This document shows, in pieces, positions 1 to 8,603 of a stretch of DNA of 64,000 nucleotides. This DNA is from Mucilaginibacter sp. L3T2-6 (GTDB lineage: Bacteria > Bacteroidota > Bacteroidia > Sphingobacteriales > Sphingobacteriaceae). The notes beneath the pieces were generated by a model. The model had not been told where the DNA came from. It saw only the letters and a list, made by a program, of their open reading frames with translations, and did not search any database. The stretch spans positions 62,001 to 126,000 of the forward strand of contig NZ_JAUMKC010000003.1 of the NCBI RefSeq assembly GCF_030519355.1, written 5' to 3'. The position numbers and the translations under genes were made by a program. Position 1 is the stretch's first letter. Every line of letters begins with the position of its first letter.

Positions 1-1639
1 GCCGGTCATCCACATCCTGAAAACTATCCTCGTCCATAACATAGGTGCGCCCGATAAAGTCTTTCAGCAGACGCCCCGCCCGGCCTCGAAGGTTGGCCGT
101 CTCATAACTGGTCAGCTTCGGTTGGTTACCATTTACCTTTGTAAGCGACAGGTTTGGGTTGCGGATAATGATATTCTTCACCGGCAGGTTCACGCCTTGT
201 AGCAAGGTCGTCGTGCAGACGATGTTCCGGATATGCTGCCTGCGGATACCGTCCTCCACAGCGTTGCGCACATGATGCGGCAATTTGCCGTTATGATAGG
301 CGATCCCACCCAGAACCGTATGGCTCAACGCAAAATCCTCGTGCACGGTATCGCTCAAATAGTCTGATAATTCCCTTAGATAAGGGTTGTTCCCGCTTTC
401 GGCAGATGAGCGCAACTCCTTGGCCATCTTGCGTGAGGCCGGGGCCGTAGGCGAGAAAATGATATTACTTTCCTGGGCGTCGAAACAAGACATGAAAGCA
501 TTGAAGAAGCCCATATATTTTTCTGTGTAGCGCGATTGTCCGTAACCTTCCAGCATCTGCTGGTTCTCGATCTTCAGGCTCAAAGGTTCGCTGTTCAGGT
601 CACAATATAATTTAAATCTGTGCTCCCTGTTACTTACTTTTTTCAGCGCGTAAGTCAAGTTCACTACCGGCGAGTTTCTGGTCGAGGCCCCGTATCCATC
701 GATGCCGAAAATATCTTTTCCCAACCGGGCAATATTGGTCACCCTGGGGCCCGAGATGATCACTTTATCGATCGCCAGCGCGTTCCTAACCTCCGTCATC
801 AGGTCGAACAGAATCTTTGCCCGCTGGTCATCCGCGTCCGCTACTCGCTCCACATTCTGGATCTCATCCACGACCAGCAGCCGCAGGTGACCAAACGGTT
901 TATCCGCCTGGCTGAACGCCGCGATCGCCTTTTCCTGCGTCAATACATAGATCGTTTCAGCGGTAAAACGCTGCGGGTTATAATTCGTCTCAACTGTCAT
1001 CCCCAGCTGGAATAGCGCCAGTTGCTGCTTGATATCCGTCGCCACTTGTGCCACCAAACTCAAAGTCGGCACGATATAGAACATTGTCCCTTTCTTTTCC
1101 AGCAGCAGCGACATCATCTTGATCAGGATAATATAGGATTTGCCTGCGGAGGTTGGTGCAGAGATACCCACCATGACCCTTTCCGAGATCGCGTCCCAAA
1201 CCTCTTTCTGGAAACTGGTTATCAGGAACCTGCGCCCAGCGATTCGGATCTCGTAATTCAGCTGCCCCAGCGAGATCGCGAACTGGTTCAGTAAACTACA
1301 GTTCCCCTCAAAAGCCCTGGCCTCACTATAACCCGCGTCCAGCATCGTCGCCGTCGGCGCGAAACCCCGCCGGGTCAGGAACAAGATCAGGTAATGCTGC
1401 AAACCCGACCATTGCGGTTTGGCATAGGTCCACAATAACGCCGAGATCACTACTAAGTAACGGTCGGTATCATCCGTCTTCGCCAGCGAGAGCTCATCCA
1501 GCACCGCGATCGCCTCAACGATAAAATCCCGGTTCAACTCATAAGTATACGCCGGGATGAATTTGAACTTCAGAGCATTTGAGCGCAGATCGATCTTCAG
1601 CAACTCGTTCAATACCGCTTTGGATTGCTTCATCTCCAT
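1..1639 (-). CDS. hamB: Hachiman defence helicase HamB (C-terminus beyond window)
   Basis: Superfamily 2 DNA helicase of the Hachiman anti-phage system; the family partner of HamA that senses and translocates on foreign or damaged DNA. Translating the minus strand from 1639 gives an open frame to base 1 (about 546 residues). It shows a Walker A loop APTSAGKS near residue 161-168, a DExH box (VVDEIQ) near residue 257, a motif IV-V region (TTTLLQGVNLP) and a motif VI NLRGRAGR near residue 520. The start ATG overlaps the hamA stop (TAATG), so the pair is translationally coupled; a second ATG lies two codons downstream. The C-terminal part is outside the window. Assignment rests on helicase motifs plus the adjacent hamA. 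Confidence 0.88.
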   Translation of the reverse strand, partial: MEMKQSKAVLNELLKIDLRSNALKFKFIPAYTYELNRDFIVEAIAVLDELSLAKTDDTDRYLVVISALLWTYAKPQWSGLQHYLILFLTRRGFAPTATMLDAGYSEARAFEGNCSLLNQFAISLGQLNYEIRIAGRRFLITSFQKEVWDAISERVMVGISAPTSAGKSYIILIKMMSLLLEKKGTMFYIVPTLSLVAQVATDIKQQLALFQLGMTVETNYNPQRFTAETIYVLTQEKAIAAFSQADKPFGHLRLLVVDEIQNVERVADADDQRAKILFDLMTEVRNALAIDKVIISGPRVTNIARLGKDIFGIDGYGASTRNSPVVNLTYALKKVSNREHRFKLYCDLNSEPLSLKIENQQMLEGYGQSRYTEKYMGFFNAFMSCFDAQESNIIFSPTAPASRKMAKELRSSAESGNNPYLRELSDYLSDTVHEDFALSHTVLGGIAYHNGKLPHHVRNAVEDGIRRQHIRNIVCTTTLLQGVNLPVKNIIIRNPNLSLTKVNGNQPKLTSYETANLRGRAGRLLKDFIGRTYVMDEDSFQDVDDR

Positions 1640-2562
1640 TATTTCCCGATTAAGCGTTGAAAAGATTTGAGCAATTCTGCCATTTCCCATAGAGGGAAAA
1701 AGATATAATTGAAACGTGGCAGCAATTCCGGGGCAATGCCATCAAACAAGTTTTTGTCGATCTTACCCGTCCGGTCCGTTACGATCTTCATGATCGACGC
1801 CTTTTTTTCTGTTTCATTTGCGCCAATTACTTTATCCGTTTCGTTATATAAAATGATCGAAACAAGGTGTACCTCTACCGGGCTCAGTTTTCCCTGCTTA
1901 TAGGCTTTGGCGACCGGCACCAGTTCCTCGTCCAGGAAATCATCATAGATATACAGTTTCAGTTCCGTCCTGTGGTTTTTATAGTTGTCGCGGATACTGC
2001 ACAGCGCCTCCTCAAAAGCTTTATTGAATTTGTAAGAGCTAGAGTATGCTTTCGCCTCCCCAATATAGATCAAATGCGTACCACCCTCAAAGTTATAATG
2101 GATCGCATCCGCACCGAAGCGTTCCATATTGGCCGAACTCGTGATCGGCATCTTGCGCAGTAAAGGCACCGCGTCAAAGAAAACCTGCAAAAGGTTGAAC
2201 AGGATCAGCTCTCCGAACTGTCCCTGTAGGAAAACCTCTTCTGTGACTGAATTTTTAAACTTTTGAAAAGTCACCGTCCGTAGCGCAGATTGTGCATTGC
2301 GGTCGCTACGCCCTTCCTCGGCGACCATCATATCCACGATCTTTGCCGCCTTTTGGTTACTGTATATCCATTCAGGTATCGTATTCACAAGTTCCTCACA
2401 AAACTCATCCCGATACTCCTGCAAGTCCACATAATTTATACACGAAGCCACATGTTCTTTTTTCGGCACCACATCGAATTCCTGGCGCACCCAGTAAACA
2501 TGGTTCATTAACGAGTTGGTATAGGACCGAAGCGATCTTAATTTTTCTGCAGAGAGTTCCAA
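1639..2562 (-). CDS. hamA: Hachiman defence effector HamA (DUF1837 nuclease)
   Basis: Effector of the Hachiman system, DUF1837 family, with a PD-(D/E)xK-like DNase core. Seen in the 307-residue product: GxxGE-type motif with E118, RFGADAIH with D152, and IGEAK with E169 and K171, matching the family catalytic E-D-ExK arrangement. It is followed directly by hamB, the diagnostic partner. The chosen start is a TTG at 2562, because an in-frame stop lies seven codons upstream and no ATG occurs before Met19; Met19 is the alternative start. In the known system HamB holds HamA inactive until DNA damage or infection. Order and coupling are as in described Hachiman loci. Confidence 0.87.
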   Translation of the reverse strand: MELSAEKLRSLRSYTNSLMNHVYWVRQEFDVVPKKEHVASCINYVDLQEYRDEFCEELVNTIPEWIYSNQKAAKIVDMMVAEEGRSDRNAQSALRTVTFQKFKNSVTEEVFLQGQFGELILFNLLQVFFDAVPLLRKMPITSSANMERFGADAIHYNFEGGTHLIYIGEAKAYSSSYKFNKAFEEALCSIRDNYKNHRTELKLYIYDDFLDEELVPVAKAYKQGKLSPVEVHLVSIILYNETDKVIGANETEKKASIMKIVTDRTGKIDKNLFDGIAPELLPRFNYIFFPLWEMAELLKSFQRLIGK

Positions 2563-3171
2563 AATGTAAATAAGGCAAGTTTATAATTTTAACAACCGAC
2601 AGCCGGAGCGTGGAAAATAATAAGTTAAACGAATATACAAAGGAGATTTGGTATTGCCTATAAACCATGCAGAACAGACAAAATAACGATCTCGGCATAT
2701 GTTATAAGCAAAAATATCCATTTATACCCCCTGTAAGTCGATACCTACGGCAATAGAATAACCGTCTGCATATCTTTGCCTTGAAAAAATTACATCATCC
2801 AATAGTATTCACCTGACCGTTTACTTACCCCGTTTTTATACAAAAAAGATTCGCGCGCTACAAAGGGCCCGCATCTTAGATTTATTTATATGATTCGATT
2901 AACTGGTAAACATCCAACAGGTCTCGTTATAGGCCAAACGGCGTTTCAGGTGTATTAATGATTTGTTAGCGGTTGACCGAAGGCGAAGTAATACACTGCA
3001 ATGTAACATACACAACTGCCAACAAATGATAACAATTTATTATTAACTCAGACTCGATAGTCGACTTAGACAAAGCCTTAACACGAATAACAAAGTTGAT
3101 AAGCGAAGGCATCATCTATGATTTGAGAATTACTACCATTTTCTTGAGGCCTGCCAATAATAAACCTATTA
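2563..3171. other. Intergenic stretch, no gene seen
   Basis: About 600 bases without a supportable gene on either strand. It must hold the hamAB promoter near its left end. A TATCTTTG box on the plus strand at about 2773-2780 resembles a Bacteroidota -7 element, but I see no gene after it. Confidence 0.5.
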
Positions 3172-3633
3172 TTAATGCCGTCCCCGCCCGCCTCCTACAT
3201 GTTTTACCCCACCGGATGAACCCCTTTTTACATAGGTCTTTTTTCCATTCTTATTGATATAGTACCTACCTCCGCGGGGCCCGGTCTGTATCGTGGCATC
3301 ATATCCTGCATCACCCGTACCGCCTGCCTCAAGCTGCGAATAAACTGCTGTATACTGCTTCGGGTCAGCACCGGGAACCAAGCTTACATTGGCGTAATTC
3401 AGCCAGAAGCAATCCGGGTAATAATGGTGCCTCGCCTGCACGAACCCGTTCTTCGGTTTTCCTTTCAGCAGCAGAACCGTTCCCGCGGGAACATTGTATG
3501 CTAGTTGTGTCGCATCATAATCAGCGAACAAATCAGTGGGCTGCACCGAAGCGGCAACATAGTACTTGCTACAGGAGGAAGTGCCCATCCAGATCAGCAG
3601 CGCAAAGGCAGTGAATTGAATTATCTTTTTCAT
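3172..3633 (-). CDS. Lipoprotein with PBCV-type basic adaptor motif
   Basis: Secreted lipoprotein of 153 residues. An N-terminal signal ends in a lipobox (GTSSC-S, Cys21). The middle region resembles an SH3-like fold (VPAGTVLLLKGKPKNG), and the C-terminal third carries TGPRGGRYYINKNGKKTYV, which matches the short PBCV-specific basic adaptor domain, followed by a basic, Gly-rich tail. Function of that motif in bacteria is not established; it is thought to bind other molecules. A dyad operator and -7 box lie directly upstream (3672-3715), placing it in the regulon of the TPR kinase/LuxR regulator at 14.7-17 kb. A second small lipoprotein with the same motif lies at 5272-5487. Confidence 0.75.
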   Translation of the reverse strand: MKKIIQFTAFALLIWMGTSSCSKYYVAASVQPTDLFADYDATQLAYNVPAGTVLLLKGKPKNGFVQARHHYYPDCFWLNYANVSLVPGADPKQYTAVYSQLEAGGTGDAGYDATIQTGPRGGRYYINKNGKKTYVKRGSSGGVKHVGGGRGRH

Positions 3634-3671
3634 GAGCTTAATTTTAAAAGTCGTTAAAGACTTGCCGGTAA

Positions 3672-3715
3672 TAAAATTAGCGCGTTTGGAATAGCCGTCT
3701 ATACGGTTTTCCGTA
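3672..3715 (-). promoter_or_regulatory. Operator site 1 and -7 box for lipoprotein gene
   Basis: Dyad TACGGTTTTCCGTA at 3702-3715. Exactly 22 bases downstream on the minus strand comes TAATTTTA (3679-3672), a 7/8 match to the Bacteroidota -7 consensus TAnnTTTG. The downstream gene starts at 3633. The layout is the same as at six other sites in the window. Confidence 0.75.
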
Positions 3716-4140
3716 AGCAGGCTAAGTTTTACCTGTGTTAAATCCCGTTAGCGCTAAGATGTACGCTGTTCAACTGCGGTGGGAGCTCGCGGTGGCTTAT
3801 GCATTTGCAATAATATGCGCCAGTCTAACGGACGATATGGTTTATAGAATTCAGCAAAGCCAATGGCTTCAAACCGGAAATATTGGATCGGACGCAAAAG
3901 TTTAAGCAGACAAAGCAGCGTCTGCTAAATTTTTGAGGCATGAATAAGGCTTGCTATTTCGTATGACACTGGAAAGCCGCCAGCAGCGTCATGCTCGCCC
4001 CAGCATTGTCCGTCCGGTACACCTGCAAGCTACTGCGCTCGGCAAGGTGAGCCGTTGGTACCTTGATCAGGTAGCCGGATTTCTGAGTCGGCTGGGCGTT
4101 ACCGTAGCTATAGCTAATACCACTATGGTGGCTGAACAGG
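3716..4140. other. Intergenic stretch with a possible plus-strand terminator
   Basis: No supportable gene. A hairpin with 7-base arms (AGCAGAC at 3905-3911, GTCTGCT at 3920-3926) followed by AAATTTTT could be a terminator. Frames at 3950-4150 are open for short stretches but match nothing I recognise; they may be the decayed 5' part of the pseudogene that follows. Confidence 0.35.
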
Positions 4141-4149
4141 CTGTCGACG

Positions 4150-4616
4150 GAGCACAACCGATCGCTGAGCGGCGGCCGGCAGTTCTCCTATAATAACCTG
4201 CTTTCCAGAGACGAGGATATCAAAATAGTAGTCTTATATTTCTATACGGCCATTATTTATCATGTCGCCCGGGTAATGAAAGTGAAAGGCATCGAGCTGC
4301 CCAAGCACGTGATCTTCAGCGGAACAGGTTCTAAGGTCCTGAGTATTATTACCCCCGACTGGCAGATGTTGACCCATCTTTCCATCGCAATTTTTGAACG
4401 GTCTATGGAGAAAAATTCGATATCGACGGGATGACCCTGGCCACCGAAAAAGATAAACCCAAAGAGGTCACCTGCAATGGCGGGCTGATGTCAGAGGAAC
4501 AGGACCTCGTCATGGACATTCGCGCCATCAAATATACCCTGACCTGCATGGAAGATCAGGGCGTAGATAAGCTTACCTATAACGAACTGAGCGATGCGGT
4601 ATTTACGAAATCCTGA
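4150..4616 (+). pseudogene. Decayed 3' part of a large Bacteroidota ATPase-like gene
   Basis: Two plus-strand frames join into one protein tail if a single frameshift near 4418 is corrected. The first reads LSGGRQFSYNNLL...LPKHVIFSGTGSK...LTHLSIAIFERSMEK; the second reads FDIDGMTLATEKDKPKEVTCNGGL and runs to a stop at 4616. The phosphate-binding-like stretch IFSGTGSK and the ending recall actin/Hsp70-fold or SrfB-like ATPases of Bacteroidota, but this family call is from memory and tentative. No start codon or upstream domain is present, so it is a remnant. It lies between two regulon members and shares no operator with them. Confidence 0.55.
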
Positions 4617-4635
4617 TAAAAACATCAGCTAAATG

Positions 4636-4745
4636 AAAATCTAATTACTGACCTGAAGACGCGATATTTCTACCAACAAGAAAGATTCAGCATCTATCCT
4701 TCTCAATTTTTCTGATAACGCAAAAGACTTAACCGCATCAATTGC
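4636..4745 (-). repeat. Third, partial copy of the 36.2/38.9 kb repeated gene segment
   Basis: The minus strand here encodes AVKSFALSEKLRRIDAES..LVEISRLQVS, clearly related to VESFALSEKLRIMEGES..VEIPRLQVS in the gene at 36013-36522. Base similarity covers only about 110 bases, and a different sequence follows. It is a gene fragment, not a working gene. Confidence 0.6.
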
Positions 4746-4902
4746 GTACAACTTGGACCAATAGCTGGAAAAAGCGAACGGGAAGTGTAGACGACCGTTT
4801 CGTATTCCCCACCGGCGCAACCACCCGGCGAAAAATTGATTTGATGTTTTGAAGCCGGACAGCAATCTAAACAAAACCGCTGCCCTCAAAAAGCCGGCAG
4901 GC

Positions 4903-5217
4903 TTAACAGGGATCCGCCCGCCAGTGGGCGGGCTGCCTCCTGTCCTGTAAATGCCGTTGCCGTGCCACATGCACCGGACGGTATCCCTGCCTGCAGGCAT
5001 ATGCCTTTGCGGCGGATTGGGTAGGAAAATTGGGCCCGGCCTGGGAGCCGGTTACGATAACAACGTAGTGTGATGTAGGCGCATGCTCGCTTGCAGCATG
5101 CGGCCTGTGCTCGACAAAAGCTACTGGCATAAGAAATAGAATTTGGTGAATAGATATGTTAAACTTATTGATATCGTAGTTACCGCCGCGCGGGTTACAG
5201 GCGGTTGTATTTTTCAT
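4903..5217 (-). CDS. Small hypothetical protein with VHVAR-HLQDR motif
   Basis: A 104-residue product, unrecognised by name. The C-terminal half reads YVVIVTGSQAGPNFPT...AYACRQGY-PVHVARQRHLQDR-QPAHWR-DPC. It looks like a compact folded domain that I have seen in short hypothetical proteins. The N-terminal 30 residues look less protein-like, so Met30 (start at 5130) is an alternative start. It lies 54 bases after the small lipoprotein gene at 5272-5487 on the same strand and may be co-transcribed from operator site 2. Confidence 0.45.
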   Translation of the reverse strand: MKNTTACNPRGGNYDINKFNISIHQILFLMPVAFVEHRPHAASEHAPTSHYVVIVTGSQAGPNFPTQSAAKAYACRQGYRPVHVARQRHLQDRRQPAHWRADPC

Positions 5218-5271
5218 CCTATAATGCCTTTTAAATAAAGTCTGGCTTTTGTACCAGCTTCAGTTTTTCCA

Positions 5272-5487
5272 TCAATTGCAGGAACAGGCAGACCGTTCCA
5301 CGTAAGTTTTATTACCGCTGGAGTTGATATAATAACAACCGCCTTCAGACCCTTTGTAAAGCTGTTGTCCGCTTTTATAAGTGCCGCAGGAAGTATCGGT
5401 TTTGGTTACCGTTGGCTGGTTTTCAGTTTTTGAGCAGCCAAGCTGGCAACAGGAAACGAGCAGCAATCCTAGGAATAATTTTTTCAT
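5272..5487 (-). CDS. Small lipoprotein with PBCV-type adaptor motif
   Basis: A 71-residue lipoprotein precursor starting MKKLFLGLLLVSCCQLGCSK, with the lipobox Cys at about residue 18. The mature part contains GSEGGCYYINSSGNKTYVER, the same short motif as the lipoprotein at 3172-3633, here with extra cysteines (TSCG, GGCYY, SACSC) that could form disulphides. The start was moved from an upstream frame extension to the Met preceding the signal peptide. A perfect TAGCTTTG -7 box and dyad lie 19-62 bases upstream, so it is a regulon member. It sits just after the long operon ending at 5564. Confidence 0.75.
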   Translation of the reverse strand: MKKLFLGLLLVSCCQLGCSKTENQPTVTKTDTSCGTYKSGQQLYKGSEGGCYYINSSGNKTYVERSACSCN

Positions 5488-5505
5488 GACCGTGATGATT
5501 TGCTT

Positions 5506-5549
5506 CAAAGCTACCGTACCGGGAATGCAAATTTTTACGGAAAACCGTA
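5506..5549 (-). promoter_or_regulatory. Operator site 2 and perfect -7 box
   Basis: Dyad TACGGAAAACCGTA at 5536-5549; TAGCTTTG at 5513-5506 (perfect TAnnTTTG) exactly 22 bases downstream on the minus strand. It drives the small lipoprotein gene starting at 5487. Confidence 0.8.
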
Positions 5550-5563
5550 GGCAGGTTACCTGC

Positions 5564-6502
5564 TCATCCTTTGTTGGCAACAGTGATCAGCACCAGGTTC
5601 GTGATGACGTACAGTGATAGGACTATTGCTGCGCTTCTTCTGTCGAAGCGTTCTGCTTTCGGGTTGTTCCCGTTTTCGGCGATTCTCAGGGAGCAGACGG
5701 ACAGGATGAGCGTGGCAAGTATGAAAAGGAAGGTGAGGTCGTGGATCTTATCGACAAAGGAGAAAGATATGGTAGCTGGAATGTTGCTGTCCATGACGTA
5801 TTTGTTGCCGACGGCGGCGAAAAGACCGCCAATGCTGAGCCCGAAGCGCTGGTCGCGTATGGGCGGTACGAAAAATACGAGGTAAGCGACTGCGAAAGAG
5901 ATGTACAGGCCGATGAGTAATTTAAAGAAAAGGCCCCAGCAGTCGCGGGCGATGTTGACTTGGTAGGTGATGCGGGAATAGCTGCTTTTTCCGTGAAGCT
6001 GCCTTTCACCAAAATCGCTGTTATAGGGGGCAACCGTTTCGGTTGCGGAGTAGCCGAGGATATGCCAGCCGGGCAGGTGCATATCTTCATGGATTTTAAA
6101 ATTGCCGGGGGCTGCTTTCAGGATCATTTTGCTGGTGTCGAGGCCGGCTTCCAGCTCGATCAGCAGGGTTTGGCGGTCGAAGGGGTAGTTTTTAAGCTGC
6201 CAGTCATGGATCAGCGTGAGTTTCCCGGTTTCACTGGCCAGCCGCATGCTATGGTCTGCAGCGGCATAGTAGGGATCGGTGAATTCGGCCTGCCTGGCGT
6301 TGACGACTTCGGCATTTTTAAGCGGGTCGAAACCCTTGTTTTTATAATCGAACCATAACCAGCAGCTGGCGGTATAGGCATAATCTTCGGGTTTGAGGTC
6401 GTAAAGGTTTTTGAGATAAAGGCCGGAATAGCAGGTATCCCGTTGCCGGGGTTTCGCCATGAACGGCACCAGTATCAACACCAAAATCACCAATCTTTTC
6501 AT
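5564..6502 (-). CDS. Pentameric ligand-gated ion channel homologue
   Basis: A 312-residue membrane protein of the Cys-loop/pLGIC type. After a signal peptide (MKRLVILVLILVPFMA) comes an extracellular beta domain with the hallmark DWQLKNYPFDRQTLLIELE, equivalent to the FPFDxQ segment of these receptors. Four membrane segments follow: LLIGLYISFAVAYLVFFVPP (M1), GLSIGGLFAAVGNKYVMDSNIP (M2 with the NxP turn, as in GLIC), FLFILATLILSVC (M3) and IVLSLYVITNLVLITVA (M4). The start at 6502 overlaps the DUF350 gene stop (ATGA). It is the last gene of a seven-gene operon. Ligand and ion choice are unknown; prokaryotic relatives include proton- or amine-gated channels. The link to envelope stress is inference. 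Confidence 0.75.
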   Translation of the reverse strand: MKRLVILVLILVPFMAKPRQRDTCYSGLYLKNLYDLKPEDYAYTASCWLWFDYKNKGFDPLKNAEVVNARQAEFTDPYYAAADHSMRLASETGKLTLIHDWQLKNYPFDRQTLLIELEAGLDTSKMILKAAPGNFKIHEDMHLPGWHILGYSATETVAPYNSDFGERQLHGKSSYSRITYQVNIARDCWGLFFKLLIGLYISFAVAYLVFFVPPIRDQRFGLSIGGLFAAVGNKYVMDSNIPATISFSFVDKIHDLTFLFILATLILSVCSLRIAENGNNPKAERFDRRSAAIVLSLYVITNLVLITVANKG

Positions 6503-7008
6503 CTGATAGTGGGAATTGACGGCATGGGTATCCATCCTTGTACTAAAACAATAACGGGGAGGATGAAGGCGAGGGCGAAAGCGACCGTTATAACTCCATA
6601 AAGTATTCCATACGTAACGTTGTTTTCCTGGAACTCCACGGCGGTTGATTTCCCCTTGAAAATTGTTTTGGCGACCATTTTGGCCAGTGTTGCGGCCAGT
6701 AAATAGGCCGCGCCGGCTGTACAGGCACAAATGAGCAGCAGGCCCCAGAGCGGGCCGGCCGAAAGACTGATGTGGCCGGCCGACGAAATGAGGTTGAGGT
6801 AGTCCTTCAGTGGAAAGAGCGTAGCGGTGGTGAGCGTGGCGGCCGAGATGAGCTGCCCGCTGAGTGCTGCGCTGTGGGCGTTGGTTAAGGCCCCTGTCGG
6901 AAAATAATTGCGTTTCCAGCCGCTGATGGTGAGCCGGATCAGCAGGTAAAGTAAAATGACGCAAAAGGTCAGTAAAATAAGGGCGCTCAATAAATTGTCG
7001 GTTCTCAT
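6499..7008 (-). CDS. DUF350-like four-helix membrane protein
   Basis: A 169-residue protein with four hydrophobic segments (about 5-28, 45-70, 84-110 and 130-158). The pairing of short helices, with ENNVTYGILYGVITVAFALAFILP near the end and a related HSAALSGQLISAATL segment earlier, fits the duplicated DUF350 (YjfL-type) fold. DUF350 proteins occur in envelope-stress neighbourhoods with transglutaminase-like and PspA-related proteins. Start and stop overlap both neighbours by 4 bases (ATGA), so it is tightly coupled to the transglutaminase-like and channel genes. The family call is by pattern and moderately sure. Confidence 0.6.
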   Translation of the reverse strand: MRTDNLLSALILLTFCVILLYLLIRLTISGWKRNYFPTGALTNAHSAALSGQLISAATLTTATLFPLKDYLNLISSAGHISLSAGPLWGLLLICACTAGAAYLLAATLAKMVAKTIFKGKSTAVEFQENNVTYGILYGVITVAFALAFILPVIVLVQGWIPMPSIPTIR

Positions 7009-8603
7009 AATTTTGAAGCATTAATTAAGGTGAAGTCCCAGTAATCCATATGATCCACCTGCGGGCTGAGCTGGCCGGGCGCAAAGCCTTTGGCCGTCGT
7101 TTCCCAGAGCACATACCGCTCGGTTCCCAGGCGCTTTGCCGAACCCGGCAAAGGGAGTTTCAGCCCGAGCAGTGAATGCCGGAAGGTCATGCTGCTGAGT
7201 ATGGCTGCGGGGTAATGGTAATGGTCGAAAAGGGTAAACAGGAAGAGGGTCCGCGTGTCGCAATCGCCCTGGAAATTGGCCATAAATTCGACCGGTGATT
7301 GTACGCCGTACGGCACCTGGCCCAGGCAGCTGTAATTGCCCGCGGACGGCATCCCGGCGTAGTCGTTCGCCTCCTGGCTGCCGCATTCCCCGGCAGTAAC
7401 CGTACAATAAGGTATGTCCTGCACGAAGCTGACCAGCATGTTGGCGAATGCCAGGGTGTCCGGTTTCCGGGCTTTTTTCAGGCTGTCAAATAAGGTATAA
7501 ACGCCGTTGAGCCGTGAGGTATCGGCGGTTGCGAGGGAACGGTAGATCGCTGCAAACGAGGTTAAACCCTGCAGGTTTTTATGATCATTTTTGGCCATTT
7601 GGTAAGCGGAAGCCAAAACGCGTACGTCGCCCTCATAGGCATTGCCGTTCATGTCTTCCCAGGCGCGGTGGTGGATGATCCAGGCGTCAGGCTTATGGGT
7701 ATGCCTGACCGGAGCGGTGGTGGTGTAATTCCGTTTGTTTTCCGCATGAGGGATTAGATGGCCGGCGTTACTTTTGGTGAAGTTATTGAACAGGCCAATA
7801 CCAAAACAAGCCAGGAAGAAAAGCAGGGTCAGCCCGTAAAACCCGGAGAAGACAGCGCCTGCAAATACGGAACGCCTGATTTTTCTGAACAGGAAGGAAA
7901 AGAAGACAAAACCGAGGATGAAAAGCCCGGCCCGGGAAAAGCTGATGAGGAAAAATATGGCCAGCCCGCAGCAGAACAGGCCGGACAAAAATTGTAATAC
8001 AGAAATGAATGATAACGGCTGGGCGACGGCATACCATTCGCCCCACCGGAATTTACCGGTTGAATGCTGGTAATAATCCCTTCGGTAACGGGCCCCGTCC
8101 CGGTAAATAAATTCATGGGTGGCCGTGCGGGTCCATTCCTGTTGGTTGCTGACCGGGATATCCGGGATGGCGTCAGGCTTTTCATGAGCTACTTTTCTGT
8201 CTTCCGTCCGCAGCCTGGTTATATAACCGTAAAGAGTGCCGGAAATGGTTCCGAGGTTTTCGCTGCCTTCACGGACAATTTTTGATAAGGTAATATCGCT
8301 GAGCTTCGGCTCATGGATGTGCAACCGGAACCAGGCATCGGCAGTGGGGTCGTAACAGTTCACGGGTTGGGCAAAGCTGCCATCGAAATCATGCAGATCT
8401 GCGGCTCCGGGAAACTCGCCCTGGTCCTCCTTGCGAACCGCGTCTAAAGTGATTTCTGCTTGGTAAATGTGCATCCGGAAATATTCCACATGGTGACTGG
8501 AAGCAGTCTCGCTTCGTTCCGCGTGGTACTTGCCCCGGAACCGGCCTTTGATATAGGTGCGGTCTGCAACCGTGATGGTTTCGGATGTCCAGTAAGTACT
8601 CAT
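7005..8603 (-). CDS. Membrane protein with transglutaminase-like domain
   Basis: A 532-residue protein. Residues 1-185 are soluble. Two or three membrane segments follow at about 195-275 (ISVLQFLSGLFCCGLAIFFLI, LFILGFVFFSFLF, LTLLFFLACFGIGLF). The C-terminal 230 residues end in a transglutaminase/cysteine-protease-like core: Cys448 in GDCDTRT, His476 in RHSLLG and Glu501 in VLWETT where Asp is usual. The role is probably peptide cleavage or crosslinking on one face of the membrane; the substrate is unknown. It overlaps the upstream gene by 4 bases and the DUF350-like gene by 4 bases within the operator-3 operon. Confidence 0.65.
   Translation of the reverse strand: MSTYWTSETITVADRTYIKGRFRGKYHAERSETASSHHVEYFRMHIYQAEITLDAVRKEDQGEFPGAADLHDFDGSFAQPVNCYDPTADAWFRLHIHEPKLSDITLSKIVREGSENLGTISGTLYGYITRLRTEDRKVAHEKPDAIPDIPVSNQQEWTRTATHEFIYRDGARYRRDYYQHSTGKFRWGEWYAVAQPLSFISVLQFLSGLFCCGLAIFFLISFSRAGLFILGFVFFSFLFRKIRRSVFAGAVFSGFYGLTLLFFLACFGIGLFNNFTKSNAGHLIPHAENKRNYTTTAPVRHTHKPDAWIIHHRAWEDMNGNAYEGDVRVLASAYQMAKNDHKNLQGLTSFAAIYRSLATADTSRLNGVYTLFDSLKKARKPDTLAFANMLVSFVQDIPYCTVTAGECGSQEANDYAGMPSAGNYSCLGQVPYGVQSPVEFMANFQGDCDTRTLFLFTLFDHYHYPAAILSSMTFRHSLLGLKLPLPGSAKRLGTERYVLWETTAKGFAPGQLSPQVDHMDYWDFTLINASKL

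Noticed and set aside
620..1294. Plus-strand frames of 62-131 codons
   Set aside because: They are antisense to the hamB helicase frame, which has clear motifs.
3951..4193. Open frame of 80 codons on the plus strand
   Set aside because: Sequence looks compositionally odd, has no signal or family, and the opposite strand and other frames are similarly open; it is probably decayed DNA next to the pseudogene.
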